The translations under genes and the position numbers were made by a program. The notes beneath the pieces were generated by a model, which saw only the letters and a program-made list of their open reading frames with translations, was not told the DNA's origin and searched no databases. Positions 1-7,051 of a stretch of DNA of 13,121 nucleotides are shown piece after piece (the first letter of the stretch is position 1; each line of letters starts with the position of its first letter). The DNA comes from an uncultured bacterium (GTDB lineage Bacteria; Hydrothermota; Tepidihabitantia; Tepidihabitantales; Tepidihabitantaceae), in NCBI GenBank assembly GCA_937139435.1, contig CAKZPX010000213.1, positions 1-13,121 of the forward strand, given 5' to 3'.

Positions 1-1014
1 CACCCTTTCACTCAGGCGTTCCAGTTCCCGTGCCGCCTCTTCATAACGGTTATGAGCGTTGGTTAGATGTGTTCCGATTGTTTCAAACTTCTCCTGGAAC
101 CGCCGGAGTTCTCCTTGTAGGCGTCGGATATGGTCAAGGATCTCGGTTGCCCGGCGGTCAATCTCCAGTCCCCGCAGCCCCAGGACGATCGCTTGCAGAT
201 ATGCATAGATTGTGCCGGGTGAGACCGGGATGACCCGTTGGGCAAGCGCGTAGTCAAGGATCCCATTCTTTTCCTCACTGGGTCCGCTGGTAATTATTTC
301 ATAATACACATTCTCGGCCGGGATATACATCAGGGCGAAGTCAAATGTCCCTTCATCCGGCAGGATATATTTACTGGCAATCGTCTCAATGTGTTTTTTA
401 ACATCGTTCAAAAACTGTTTGCGACTGGCACGGCGTGTAGTGTCATCGGTGGCGCTGAGCAGACGCTTGAAATTCTCCAGGGGAAATTTGGCGTCAATCG
501 GCACCAGACGCCCGCCTAACCGCACCACCGCATCCACCTTAGCACCGGAACGAAAAATGTACTGCGACTGGTAATTATTGGGCACCATCTCCTGCAGGAT
601 GTTGTCGAGAAAGAACTCACCCAGTTCGCCCCGTGGTTTTGGTGCCCGCAGGATTTGTTCTAAGTTAGCGATATTTTTCCCGACCTCATAAATCTGCTGT
701 GATGCCTGAGAAAGTTCTCCCAGCGCCCGGGATACATCGCTGACCACGCGGGTGGCATTATCAAGCCGGGTGTTGATCTGTCCGGTGTTTTCGGCAAGCA
801 AGCGGTTAATCTCGGCAAGGCGCTGATTGATTAACTGGGTGTTATTGTTCAGTGACTGTTCCTGTTGCTGGCGCAGACTTTCCAGTTGCTGAAAGATAAG
901 GGCGGTATCACTGGCAGGCTTTTTTAGCCGGCTGAACATTATTATTAAAAGGATAATTGTGATTAAAAGGATGATAAAACCAACCGTGGTAATAATAATT
1001 ATACCGGTGGACAT
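1..1014 (-). CDS. rmuC: RmuC family DNA recombination/anti-recombination protein (3' part outside window)
   Basis: About 338 codons are open from ATG at 1014 down to the left edge, so the C-terminus is missing. Visible in order are one N-terminal transmembrane segment (residues about 3-26), a Gln/Asn-rich coiled coil (about 40-120), and the RmuC core. The core shows GELGEFFLDNIL, then a DAVVRLGG strand followed by PIDAKFP, which is the D...DAK pattern of the PD-(D/E)xK nuclease-like fold. Later come ALMYIPAENVYYE, the VIPVSPGTIYAYL block, and a second coiled coil at the edge. RmuC limits inversions between short inverted repeats in E. coli; its biochemical activity here is inferred from family only. 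The start is firm: an in-frame TGA lies two codons upstream and the next Met falls after the membrane segment. There is no Shine-Dalgarno; the -10 box lies 5 bases from the ATG. The gene is divergent from the secreted repeat protein. Confidence 0.93.
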   Translation of the reverse strand, partial: MSTGIIIITTVGFIILLITIILLIIMFSRLKKPASDTALIFQQLESLRQQQEQSLNNNTQLINQRLAEINRLLAENTGQINTRLDNATRVVSDVSRALGELSQASQQIYEVGKNIANLEQILRAPKPRGELGEFFLDNILQEMVPNNYQSQYIFRSGAKVDAVVRLGGRLVPIDAKFPLENFKRLLSATDDTTRRASRKQFLNDVKKHIETIASKYILPDEGTFDFALMYIPAENVYYEIITSGPSEEKNGILDYALAQRVIPVSPGTIYAYLQAIVLGLRGLEIDRRATEILDHIRRLQGELRRFQEKFETIGTHLTNAHNRYEEAARELERLSERV

Positions 1015-1019
1015 ATTTC

Positions 1020-1047
1020 AGGATAAACTAATCTTAATAAAGGTCAA
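1020..1047 (-). promoter_or_regulatory. Promoter of rmuC, probably giving a leaderless mRNA
   Basis: Read on the minus strand, TTGACC (1047-1042) is followed by 16 bases and TATCCT (1025-1020). The hexamer ends 5 bases before the ATG at 1014, so the expected transcription start falls on or next to the start codon. No purine-rich Shine-Dalgarno is present. The same spacing recurs at three other sites in this window, which is the main reason to trust it. Confidence 0.5.
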
Positions 1048-1077
1048 GTAGCACAGTTTATTCTGAGGAGGTTCGCA

Positions 1078-1105
1078 TTGACAACCCCAGTTACCGGGAT
1101 AAACT
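1078..1105 (+). promoter_or_regulatory. Promoter of the secreted repeat protein gene
   Basis: A perfect TTGACA (1078-1083) is followed by 16 bases and TAAACT (1100-1105), a 4/6 match to TATAAT. The predicted transcript starts near 1112 and has a leader of about 30 bases containing a strong Shine-Dalgarno. The -35 box lies 30 bases from the -35 box of the divergent rmuC promoter, so the two promoters are back to back without overlap. Confidence 0.5.
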
Positions 1106-1131
1106 TTTTTAGTATTAAACCTATATTAATA

Positions 1132-1146
1132 AGGGAGGTTATGTGA
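1132..1146 (+). promoter_or_regulatory. Shine-Dalgarno with a start-stop ATGTGA overlapping a GTG start
   Basis: AGGGAGGTT (1132-1140) is directly followed by ATGTGA (1141-1146). The ATG is followed immediately by an in-frame TGA, so it cannot start the protein. The GTG at 1143-1145 lies inside the same six bases and opens the long frame. A ribosome choosing the ATG would terminate at once, so the arrangement may lower or tune expression. The 4-base gap between GGAGG and GTG is short, and to the ATG it is only 2 bases, which favours the GTG. Confidence 0.55.
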
Positions 1147-2474
1147 GAAAGTATACGATTTTGTTTTCGCTGGTTGCGATTGTCCTGGCTCGGCCCGATC
1201 AGCAACCTTCCTGTTACCAATCAGGAGGGTCTTCTGTAGCTGATTTTATTTTTGATGGCGAGGAGTTTTTGATTGATACCAGTATTGTTTACGCTTTTGC
1301 TCCTGATTATCAATGGTATCCAGCGATAGGTTTTGATGGCACAAACTACCTCGTGGTCTGGCAGGACCATCGTAATGGTTACTGGGATATTTACGGCACC
1401 CGGGTCAGTGTTGACGGTACCATTCTTGACCCCGGTGGGATCGTTATTTGTGGCGCACCTGTAGACCAGATGTATCCAGCGATAGGTTTTGATGGCACAA
1501 ACTACCTCGTGGTCTGGCAGGATTATCGGAGCGGTGTTGGATATGAAATTTATGGTGCCCGGGTAAGTCCGGATGGTTCTGTTCTGGATACTGCCGCGTT
1601 GTTGATTTCCCGGCAAGCAAGCGGAACCGGCGCTCCGGGGATAGGTTTTGATGGTACAAACTACCTCGTAGTGTGGTCAGAATGGCGCAGCGGTAGTGGT
1701 TACGATATTTATGGCAAACGGATTGCACCGTCAGGCATATCTGTTGATTCTATTGCTTTCTGTGTTTCTTCGGCAAGAAACAGTCAGAGCGCCCCGGGGA
1801 TAAGTTTTGACGGGACAAACTATCTTGTTGCCTGGGAGGACTATCGGCGCGACTCTATTTATTCCGACATTTACGGCGCGCGGGTAACGCCGGCTGGTAC
1901 TGTAATTGATCCGGTTGGGATAGCGATATCAGGCTATGAAAGAGGACAGTGTACACCGGTGGTTATTTTTGACGAAACAAATTATCTTGTCGTGTGGCGT
2001 TACGGTGCGGTTAATTATGACCTGTGCGGGGCGTGGGTGACACCCGCGGGTGGTGTTCTGGAAAGGAGATTGATTGTTCAGCAGGAGGGTGAGCAGGTTT
2101 CTCCTGAATTGATGGTTGGTAGAGATGGGCAGGTTTTTCTTGTTTATCAGGGCTGGACCGATACCGCTGCCAGCCGATCGTACCACACAGTAAGAATCTG
2201 GGGAAAACTTGATATCATGACCGGCAGGAGTGAGGACCAACTGGTTGGGGAACAACAATTACCAATGGTAAATGGCTCGGTCTTTCGGGGGATGTTATGG
2301 CTGCCGGGATTACGGTGTCGGGTCAGGGGCAATGTTGCGCTGGTTAATATCTCCGGGCAGAAGGTAATGGATTTAGTTTTGGGAGCAAACAACATCAGCC
2401 ATCTGGCACCGGGTGTTTATTTCATCAAAACTGGTGCCAATTTTCTGGTGGCAAAGGTTGTCGTGGTTCGATAA
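1143..2474 (+). CDS. Secreted FDGTNYL-repeat protein with type IX-like C-terminal sorting tail
   Basis: 443 residues from GTG. An N-terminal signal peptide (about 1-16, MRKYTILFSLVAIVLA) is followed by five clear repeats whose FDGTNYLVVW-type core begins near residues 64, 116, 169, 222 and 276. A degenerate sixth follows near 321-340. Each repeat is 52-54 residues and runs core strand, D/E-x-R-x-G turn, DIYGxRV, then P-x-G-x-VLD, as expected for repeated beta blades. Residues about 378-443 resemble the Por-secretion (T9SS type A) tail: VNISGQKV, then LAPGVYFIKTG, then a hydrophobic strand ending VVVR. I infer a surface or secreted protein of beta-propeller-like fold; no catalytic motif is visible and substrate or partner are unknown. 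It stands alone, with rmuC divergent and the CDF gene convergent. Confidence 0.82.
   Translation: MRKYTILFSLVAIVLARPDQQPSCYQSGGSSVADFIFDGEEFLIDTSIVYAFAPDYQWYPAIGFDGTNYLVVWQDHRNGYWDIYGTRVSVDGTILDPGGIVICGAPVDQMYPAIGFDGTNYLVVWQDYRSGVGYEIYGARVSPDGSVLDTAALLISRQASGTGAPGIGFDGTNYLVVWSEWRSGSGYDIYGKRIAPSGISVDSIAFCVSSARNSQSAPGISFDGTNYLVAWEDYRRDSIYSDIYGARVTPAGTVIDPVGIAISGYERGQCTPVVIFDETNYLVVWRYGAVNYDLCGAWVTPAGGVLERRLIVQQEGEQVSPELMVGRDGQVFLVYQGWTDTAASRSYHTVRIWGKLDIMTGRSEDQLVGEQQLPMVNGSVFRGMLWLPGLRCRVRGNVALVNISGQKVMDLVLGANNISHLAPGVYFIKTGANFLVAKVVVVR
1316..1522 (+). repeat. Near-identical intragenic DNA duplication (51-base units)
   Basis: The 51 bases at 1316-1366 recur without a mismatch at 1472-1522, an offset of 156 bases (52 codons). 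They encode the YPAIGFDGTNYLVVWQD core of repeats one and two. The later repeats (cores near 1641, 1800 and 1962) match mainly at protein level. The identity at silent positions suggests recent duplication or gene conversion of the first two units. Confidence 0.9.
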
Positions 2475-2632
2475 GGTTATCTCGGCAAGGTTATATTCAG
2501 GATTATAACATTAAACCGTCACCGGTCAGAGCCGTATTTTATATTAGAGCCAGACAGAGCGGTTCTTTCACGGTGTTCAGCGCTGAAAATAACGAGAGCA
2601 GCGGTGTAAGTTGTGGTAAGAAGATGAGTAAG

Positions 2633-2660
2633 CGAACCGGGTTCGGTCTGGTTTTTGTTT
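2633..2660 (+). terminator. Weak candidate terminator for the secreted repeat protein transcript
   Basis: CGAAC (2633-2637) and GTTCG (2641-2645) could pair around a 3-base loop. A T-rich run, TTTTTGTTT (2652-2660), follows after six bases. The stem is short and the T run is displaced, so this is only a candidate. The rest of the gap 2475-2632 holds an 8-base direct repeat AAGGTTAT (2473-2480, 2487-2494) and a perfect 12-base palindrome TTCAGCGCTGAA (2576-2587), with no gene. Confidence 0.2.
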
Positions 2661-3691
2661 TATGGGGTATGTCCGGGGTTACCCCGGGGGTTATCCCCGG
2701 GGTGGCTTTCTCCGTTGCGGGGATTTTCTGTCTCTTTTTCTTCTGCCGGTTCAATATGGACGACGGTGCTCGTGACATCAGGATTGGCAAGTTGAATCTG
2801 TCTTTCTACCCGGGTGGCGATGTCATGTCCGGCGCTGACCGAGATGTTGGGGTCGACCTGGATATGGATATCTATCGCAATCTTTTTCCCGGCGCCAGAG
2901 GCACGGGCACGAAAGGCGTGGTAACTTATGACACCAGGAATGGCAGAGATGGTGTTGTGGAGTTCATTGAGCGTGCCAGGATCTGGTGCCCGGTCCGATA
3001 GGTTGTGCACCGCATCCCGGATGATGCGGATACCGACATAGAGAAGAAATGCCGACAGAAGCACCGCAGTGAGGTGGTCAAGAAATGCCCAGCGTTCACC
3101 ACCGATGAGCGCACCGGCAATACCCAGTGCGGCGGCAATTGAGGAGAAGGCGTCAGTGCGATGATGCCAGGCATTGGCAATAATCGCCTGGTTGTGGTAG
3201 CGATTGCCTACCGCCCGGGTGAGCCAGTAGAGGAGTTCTTTAAGCACGATTGAGACAAGCGCCAGGTAGAACGGAAGCCAGTTACGGATGCCGTTATCTC
3301 TGTGGCTGAGCGTGATAACGGCACTGATGGCTATGTAAAGGGCAGCAGCGAAGAGCAGGATGCCAACAAACAGGGCGACAATGCTTTCATAGTGAAAGTG
3401 TCCGTAGTGGTGGTCAGCATCCGGCGGGCGTTTGGCAGCGGTAATACCCCAGAGCACGGGGATATCACTGGCCAGGTCAGAGAAACTGTGCAAGCCATCA
3501 GCGATAATGGCACTGGAGTTGCCGATGACACCTGCGGACACTTTGCCCAGAGCGAGAAGGATGTTGATTACCATACCGAGTATGGTGACCCGGCGTTCGG
3601 CACCGAGCTGTTCCTGAAGCGGTGGTGCGGGTGGTGGGTTTATCAGACCGGAACTGCTGTTGCCGGTAGTGTCAGCGGCTTGGTGTAACAT
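2660..3691 (-). CDS. Cation diffusion facilitator (CDF) family divalent metal efflux transporter
   Basis: 343 residues from ATG at 3691. A Pro-rich cytoplasmic head (1-33) precedes six predicted membrane helices. TM2 carries HSFSD (H68, D72) and TM5 carries HHRTD (H176, D180), the two HxxxD metal-site pairs of the CDF family. HxxxD in both helices is typical of zinc-type members, whereas FieF-like iron/zinc members have DxxxD in TM2, so zinc export is the better guess. The TM2-TM3 loop has the usual His-rich YGHFHYES. Residues about 235-312 are the cytoplasmic dimerisation domain (IPGVISYHAFRAR, then KIAIDIHIQVDP). The last 30 residues form a hydrophilic Pro/Gly tail not needed by the family. 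No Shine-Dalgarno is seen. The next upstream in-frame stop is at 3721-3719 with no ATG, GTG or TTG between, so this start is the longest possible. Confidence 0.93.
   Translation of the reverse strand: MLHQAADTTGNSSSGLINPPPAPPLQEQLGAERRVTILGMVINILLALGKVSAGVIGNSSAIIADGLHSFSDLASDIPVLWGITAAKRPPDADHHYGHFHYESIVALFVGILLFAAALYIAISAVITLSHRDNGIRNWLPFYLALVSIVLKELLYWLTRAVGNRYHNQAIIANAWHHRTDAFSSIAAALGIAGALIGGERWAFLDHLTAVLLSAFLLYVGIRIIRDAVHNLSDRAPDPGTLNELHNTISAIPGVISYHAFRARASGAGKKIAIDIHIQVDPNISVSAGHDIATRVERQIQLANPDVTSTVVHIEPAEEKETENPRNGESHPGDNPRGNPGHTP
2673..2702. repeat. GC-rich overlapping palindromes in the 3' end of the CDF gene
   Basis: CCGGGG (2673-2678) pairs with CCCCGG (2682-2687) around TTA. The self-complementary octamer CCCCGGGG occurs at 2682-2689 and again at 2695-2702 with 5 bases between. 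The stretch encodes the Pro/Gly-rich end of the transporter on the minus strand. Neither flank has a T run, so it is not an ordinary intrinsic terminator. It could slow ribosomes or polymerase, or be simple low-complexity growth. Confidence 0.7.
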
Positions 3692-3707
3692 TGGATTGTT
3701 TATTAAC

Positions 3708-3735
3708 AGGTTATTTTTTTATTGTGTTAAGTCAA
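3708..3735 (-). promoter_or_regulatory. Candidate promoter of the CDF transporter gene
   Basis: On the minus strand TTGACT (3735-3730) is followed by 16 AT-rich bases and TAACCT (3713-3708). The -10 box matches TATAAT only 3/6 but fits the TANNCT form of the other sites here. Transcription would begin near 3701, leaving about 10 leader bases without a Shine-Dalgarno. For the divergent plus-strand gene I see only a weak pair, TTGCCC (3748-3753) and TAGTAT (3771-3776), too close to its start to be convincing. Confidence 0.3.
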
Positions 3736-3790
3736 GAGGAAGACCGCTTGCCCGGAGCACGATTTGCGGTTAGTATTAAAAGAGGCGGAA

Positions 3791-6700
3791 ATGATTAAGA
3801 AAGACGCCGGCTTAAGAAAAAGGTTAAAGGATGTCCAGCGCTCGGTGCTGGCTAATGACCTTCTAACACTGATTTTACTCATAGTTGCCCTGGCCGGGAC
3901 GGGCGCTGTTTTCTGTGGGCTGTTTTTCCTTTCCGGATGGGTGATGCTGTTGTTTCTTTTACCGGTCGGGTTCTGGGCGTGGCGCTGGCTGGGCAGGTTG
4001 CGGTTAAAGGACATCGGTTATCAGATTGAACGGACATTTCCCGAGATGCAGGGTCGGGTTGTCGCCGGACTGGAACTGTCTGATTACCAGGGCGGGGTGG
4101 AAGGTTATTCTCTGGCTCTGCGCGATGCGGCGGTGGCGGCGGTGGAGAAGATGCTGTCCGGGTTGCCGTTAAACCGTGTGGTCTGCCGGCAACAGTTGCT
4201 ATGGGCGCTGGCTGGTGCTGTTATGGCACTGGCGATTCTGGCTGGTTATATTTATTGGGGTGGGGTTCGTGCCCGGGTGGGTTTAAGCAATGCCTTTGTG
4301 CCCGGGAGGTTACCGCTGGTTTTTGAGGTAAGTCCGGGTGACACCGTGGTTGTGCCCGGCGACGAGGTGCGGCTTTTCTGCCGGGTTCAGCCGGCAGGTG
4401 TTTTTTCCTCAATAAAATTAGAGATTGCGGGTGCGGAGCGTCTGCGCCGACCGCTGGTGCTCAGGGGTGACAGTTGCGCGTTCACGATGGCGGTACAGAA
4501 TGGTTTTCGCTACCGGTTTGCCATTCTCGGGCAGGGGACACGCTGGTTTGAGGTCGGGGTGCAGAAAGGGTTAACACTTAACACGCTGGTTTTTGAACTC
4601 CAGCCACCGGCGTATTCCGGTTTACCGGTGCGCCAGGTGCAGGAGCGGGATTTAACCGTTTTGCGCGGAACCGAGGTGCGTGTTTCAGGAATGGTGGATG
4701 AGGAGGTGACCGGAGGCGGGCTGGTGATTGGTTCTGATACTGTGTCGGTGGCGGTGGATCCGGCTGACCGGCGCCGGTTTAACGCCCGGTTCACTGCCCG
4801 GGAGGACGGAGAGATGGTTGTGGAGTTATTACGGGACGCAAAGCACCGCACCGGTAGCGGAGAGCAGGTGGCACGGGTGCCGGTGCGGGTTCTGGCGGAC
4901 GAGGCACCGTTTGTCAGGGTGTTTTTGCCCGGTCAGGATGTTGACCTGCCGGTGAGTATGCAGGTTCTGCTCGGGATTAACACTATTGACGATTACGGGC
5001 TGGGCGAGCTGTGGTTGCACTATGGTAAGGAGAGTATTAACAGCGTTGTGCGTTTAAAGAGTTTGAGGGGCAGACATGAGGATACAACGATATATGTGTG
5101 GGACCTATCAAATTCTGGTCTGTTACCCGGGGATGTGATGCGTTATTATGTCCGGGTTACGGATAATGATGAGGTGTTGGGTCCCAAGACGACAAGGAGT
5201 GAGGTTTATGCGGTGCGGTTCCCGACCATGGCGGAGATCTACTCTTCGGCGATGAACCAGACCCAGACTACCCGGGAGGAACTGGTGCCGTTAAGTGCCG
5301 AGCAAACCAAACTGGAAGAAGAGCTATCCCGTTTGAGTGACGAGTTGAAAAGAACCCGGGGACTATCCTGGGAGGAACGGAAAAGGCTGGAGCGGGTGCT
5401 GGAGGAGCAAAAGGAACTTTTAAGCCAGGTGGAGAGGTTGAGACATGAGGTGGCGGAGATGAGCGCTGATATGCTGGAGGGGATGTCCTGGGATAATGAG
5501 ACCTATGCCCGGTTGCAGGAGTTGCAGGAGTTGCTCGCCCGATTGCTGCCGGAAAGACTGCGCGCAGCGTTGAACGAACTGAGCAGGCAGTTGCAGAGTA
5601 ATAGTGCTCAGGTGCAGGCGGCGATGGAAAGGTTGCGTCAGGAACAGGAGGAACTGAAAAAGAGGATTGACCAGGCGCTGGAGTTGCTGAAAAAGATAAT
5701 GGAAGAGGAACGGCTGGAGGCGCTGGCAAGACAGGCAGGAGAACTGGAGAGGTTACAGACAGAATTGAACCGGCAAATCATGTCCGATAGCGGTCAGGCA
5801 CTGACCGAAAAGCAGGCGGAGATTAATGCTGCTCTTGACAGTTTAAGAAAGGAGCTGGCGAATCTCGCTCAGGAGATGTCGGAACCAGAGATTGCGGAGT
5901 CGCTCAGCGCTTTACAGGAGAAACTGGTGGCGGAGAAGACGACAGAACTGGCACAGGAGTTACTGGAGCAACTTCAGAAGGACGAGCGGCGCCGAGCGAA
6001 GGAGAAGGGCGAAAAACTCCAGCGTTCAATGGCGACACTTGCCGAGCGATTGCAGTCGTTAAGTGAAAGGATGAAGCGCCGGCGCTCGGCCGAGGCGGTG
6101 CGCCGGATGCTTGCCGGTGCCGACGCCTTGATTGCGATATCCAGGGCGCAGGAGGAACTGGAGAACCGGTTGCGGGCAGGTGCGGAGCCAGTGGGTCTGG
6201 TGGGCGAGGAGGCGGGGTTAAAAGAGGCAACGCGGATGGCGGCAGAAAGCCTTGCCAGTCTCGGTGCCCAGACATTGAGTGTGCCACCAGAATTGGGGCA
6301 GGAACTGGCCCGGGGTTTGAATCTTATGGAGGAGGCGGGCAGGGCGCTGGTTGAAGGTGGAAACGCCACCGGGCAGATGGCAATGGCAAGAAGGAGTTTG
6401 AACCGGGCGGTGGTTTTTGTGCTAGATGCGGCAAGCCAGGCGGCAAAGGGGGGCGGGATGAAAGGTGGTTTGCAGGATTTACTGGAACAGTTGGCGCAGA
6501 TGACCGCCGAGCAGATGCAGATCAATGCCGGGATGTCCGGTATTCCGATCCCGATTCCGATGTCCGGGCTGGGTGCGGAGCAGATGCAGAAGTTAATGGA
6601 ACTGCTTGCCCGACAACAGGCTTTGCGGGAGCAGCTGGAAAGGCTCCTGCAGTCAATGGGCGGTGAGCGACCGGGGTTGACCGGCAGGCTGGACGGTCTG

Positions 6701-7015
6701 ATTGAGGAGATGAAGGCGGTCGAGCGCTCCCTGGCGGAGTTGCAGGTGGACCGGAAATTGATCCAGCGTCAGGAGGGAATACTTTCCCGGCTTCTTGACG
6801 CCCAGCGCAGTATTCGTCAGCAGGGTTTCAAAGAGGAGCGGCAGGCAGAGACAGCAAAGGAGTATACCATTACGCCGGTGCCGGGATTGCCGGAGGATTT
6901 GGGTGAACGCAACCGGTTATTGCGTGAGGAATTATTGAGGGCGCTGAAGCAGGGCTATCCTGCTGAGTACGAGCGATTGATTCGTGCTTATTTTGAGCGG
7001 CTTTTACAGGAGTGA
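3791..7015 (+). CDS. DUF4175-like membrane protein with very long coiled coil
   Basis: 1074 residues from ATG 3791, preceded by GAGG at 3782-3785. An in-frame TTG at 3764 would add nine residues but has no Shine-Dalgarno. In the longer numbering there are two adjacent membrane helices (33-56, 57-77) and a third (145-166). A beta-rich extracytoplasmic region follows, with ELQPPAYSGLP (278-288), VRVSG, DDYGLGEL (409-416) and RYYVRVTDNDE. Residues about 505-930 are a charged Glu/Arg/Leu coiled coil, then an IPIPMSGLG turn, a helical RQEGILSRLLDAQRS block and a conserved-looking end, YPAEYERLIRAYFERLLQE. The PPAYSGLP and DDYGL motifs resemble DUF4175 proteins; the assignment rests on recollection of motifs, not a search. 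The molecular role of the family is unknown. It is probably cotranscribed with the TPR gene 36 bases downstream. Confidence 0.75.
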   Translation: MIKKDAGLRKRLKDVQRSVLANDLLTLILLIVALAGTGAVFCGLFFLSGWVMLLFLLPVGFWAWRWLGRLRLKDIGYQIERTFPEMQGRVVAGLELSDYQGGVEGYSLALRDAAVAAVEKMLSGLPLNRVVCRQQLLWALAGAVMALAILAGYIYWGGVRARVGLSNAFVPGRLPLVFEVSPGDTVVVPGDEVRLFCRVQPAGVFSSIKLEIAGAERLRRPLVLRGDSCAFTMAVQNGFRYRFAILGQGTRWFEVGVQKGLTLNTLVFELQPPAYSGLPVRQVQERDLTVLRGTEVRVSGMVDEEVTGGGLVIGSDTVSVAVDPADRRRFNARFTAREDGEMVVELLRDAKHRTGSGEQVARVPVRVLADEAPFVRVFLPGQDVDLPVSMQVLLGINTIDDYGLGELWLHYGKESINSVVRLKSLRGRHEDTTIYVWDLSNSGLLPGDVMRYYVRVTDNDEVLGPKTTRSEVYAVRFPTMAEIYSSAMNQTQTTREELVPLSAEQTKLEEELSRLSDELKRTRGLSWEERKRLERVLEEQKELLSQVERLRHEVAEMSADMLEGMSWDNETYARLQELQELLARLLPERLRAALNELSRQLQSNSAQVQAAMERLRQEQEELKKRIDQALELLKKIMEEERLEALARQAGELERLQTELNRQIMSDSGQALTEKQAEINAALDSLRKELANLAQEMSEPEIAESLSALQEKLVAEKTTELAQELLEQLQKDERRRAKEKGEKLQRSMATLAERLQSLSERMKRRRSAEAVRRMLAGADALIAISRAQEELENRLRAGAEPVGLVGEEAGLKEATRMAAESLASLGAQTLSVPPELGQELARGLNLMEEAGRALVEGGNATGQMAMARRSLNRAVVFVLDAASQAAKGGGMKGGLQDLLEQLAQMTAEQMQINAGMSGIPIPIPMSGLGAEQMQKLMELLARQQALREQLERLLQSMGGERPGLTGRLDGLIEEMKAVERSLAELQVDRKLIQRQEGILSRLLDAQRSIRQQGFKEERQAETAKEYTITPVPGLPEDLGERNRLLREELLRALKQGYPAEYERLIRAYFERLLQE

Positions 7016-7051
7016 GAAGAAAATAGCGATGGTAGCAGGAGATGGTGTGTT

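Noticed and set aside
2673..2702. GC palindromes as an intrinsic terminator for the convergent genes
   Set aside because: No run of T follows on either strand, and the element lies inside the transporter reading frame.
2573..3001. Plus-strand open frame of 142 codons antisense to the CDF gene
   Set aside because: It overlaps well-supported CDF coding sequence, shows no domain or signal, and its start lacks a Shine-Dalgarno.
3748..3776. TTGCCC-N17-TAGTAT as the promoter of the DUF4175-like gene
   Set aside because: The predicted transcript would start inside or after the GAGG Shine-Dalgarno, so the two signals contradict each other.
3764..3790. TTG start adding nine residues to the DUF4175-like protein
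   Set aside because: No Shine-Dalgarno precedes it, while ATG 3791 has GAGG at a 5-base distance and the added residues have no signal-like character.
5974..6525. Minus-strand open frame of 183 codons under the coiled-coil region
   Set aside because: It is Ser/Pro/Ala-rich antisense to repetitive Glu/Arg/Leu codons, as expected from the base composition of the true frame.
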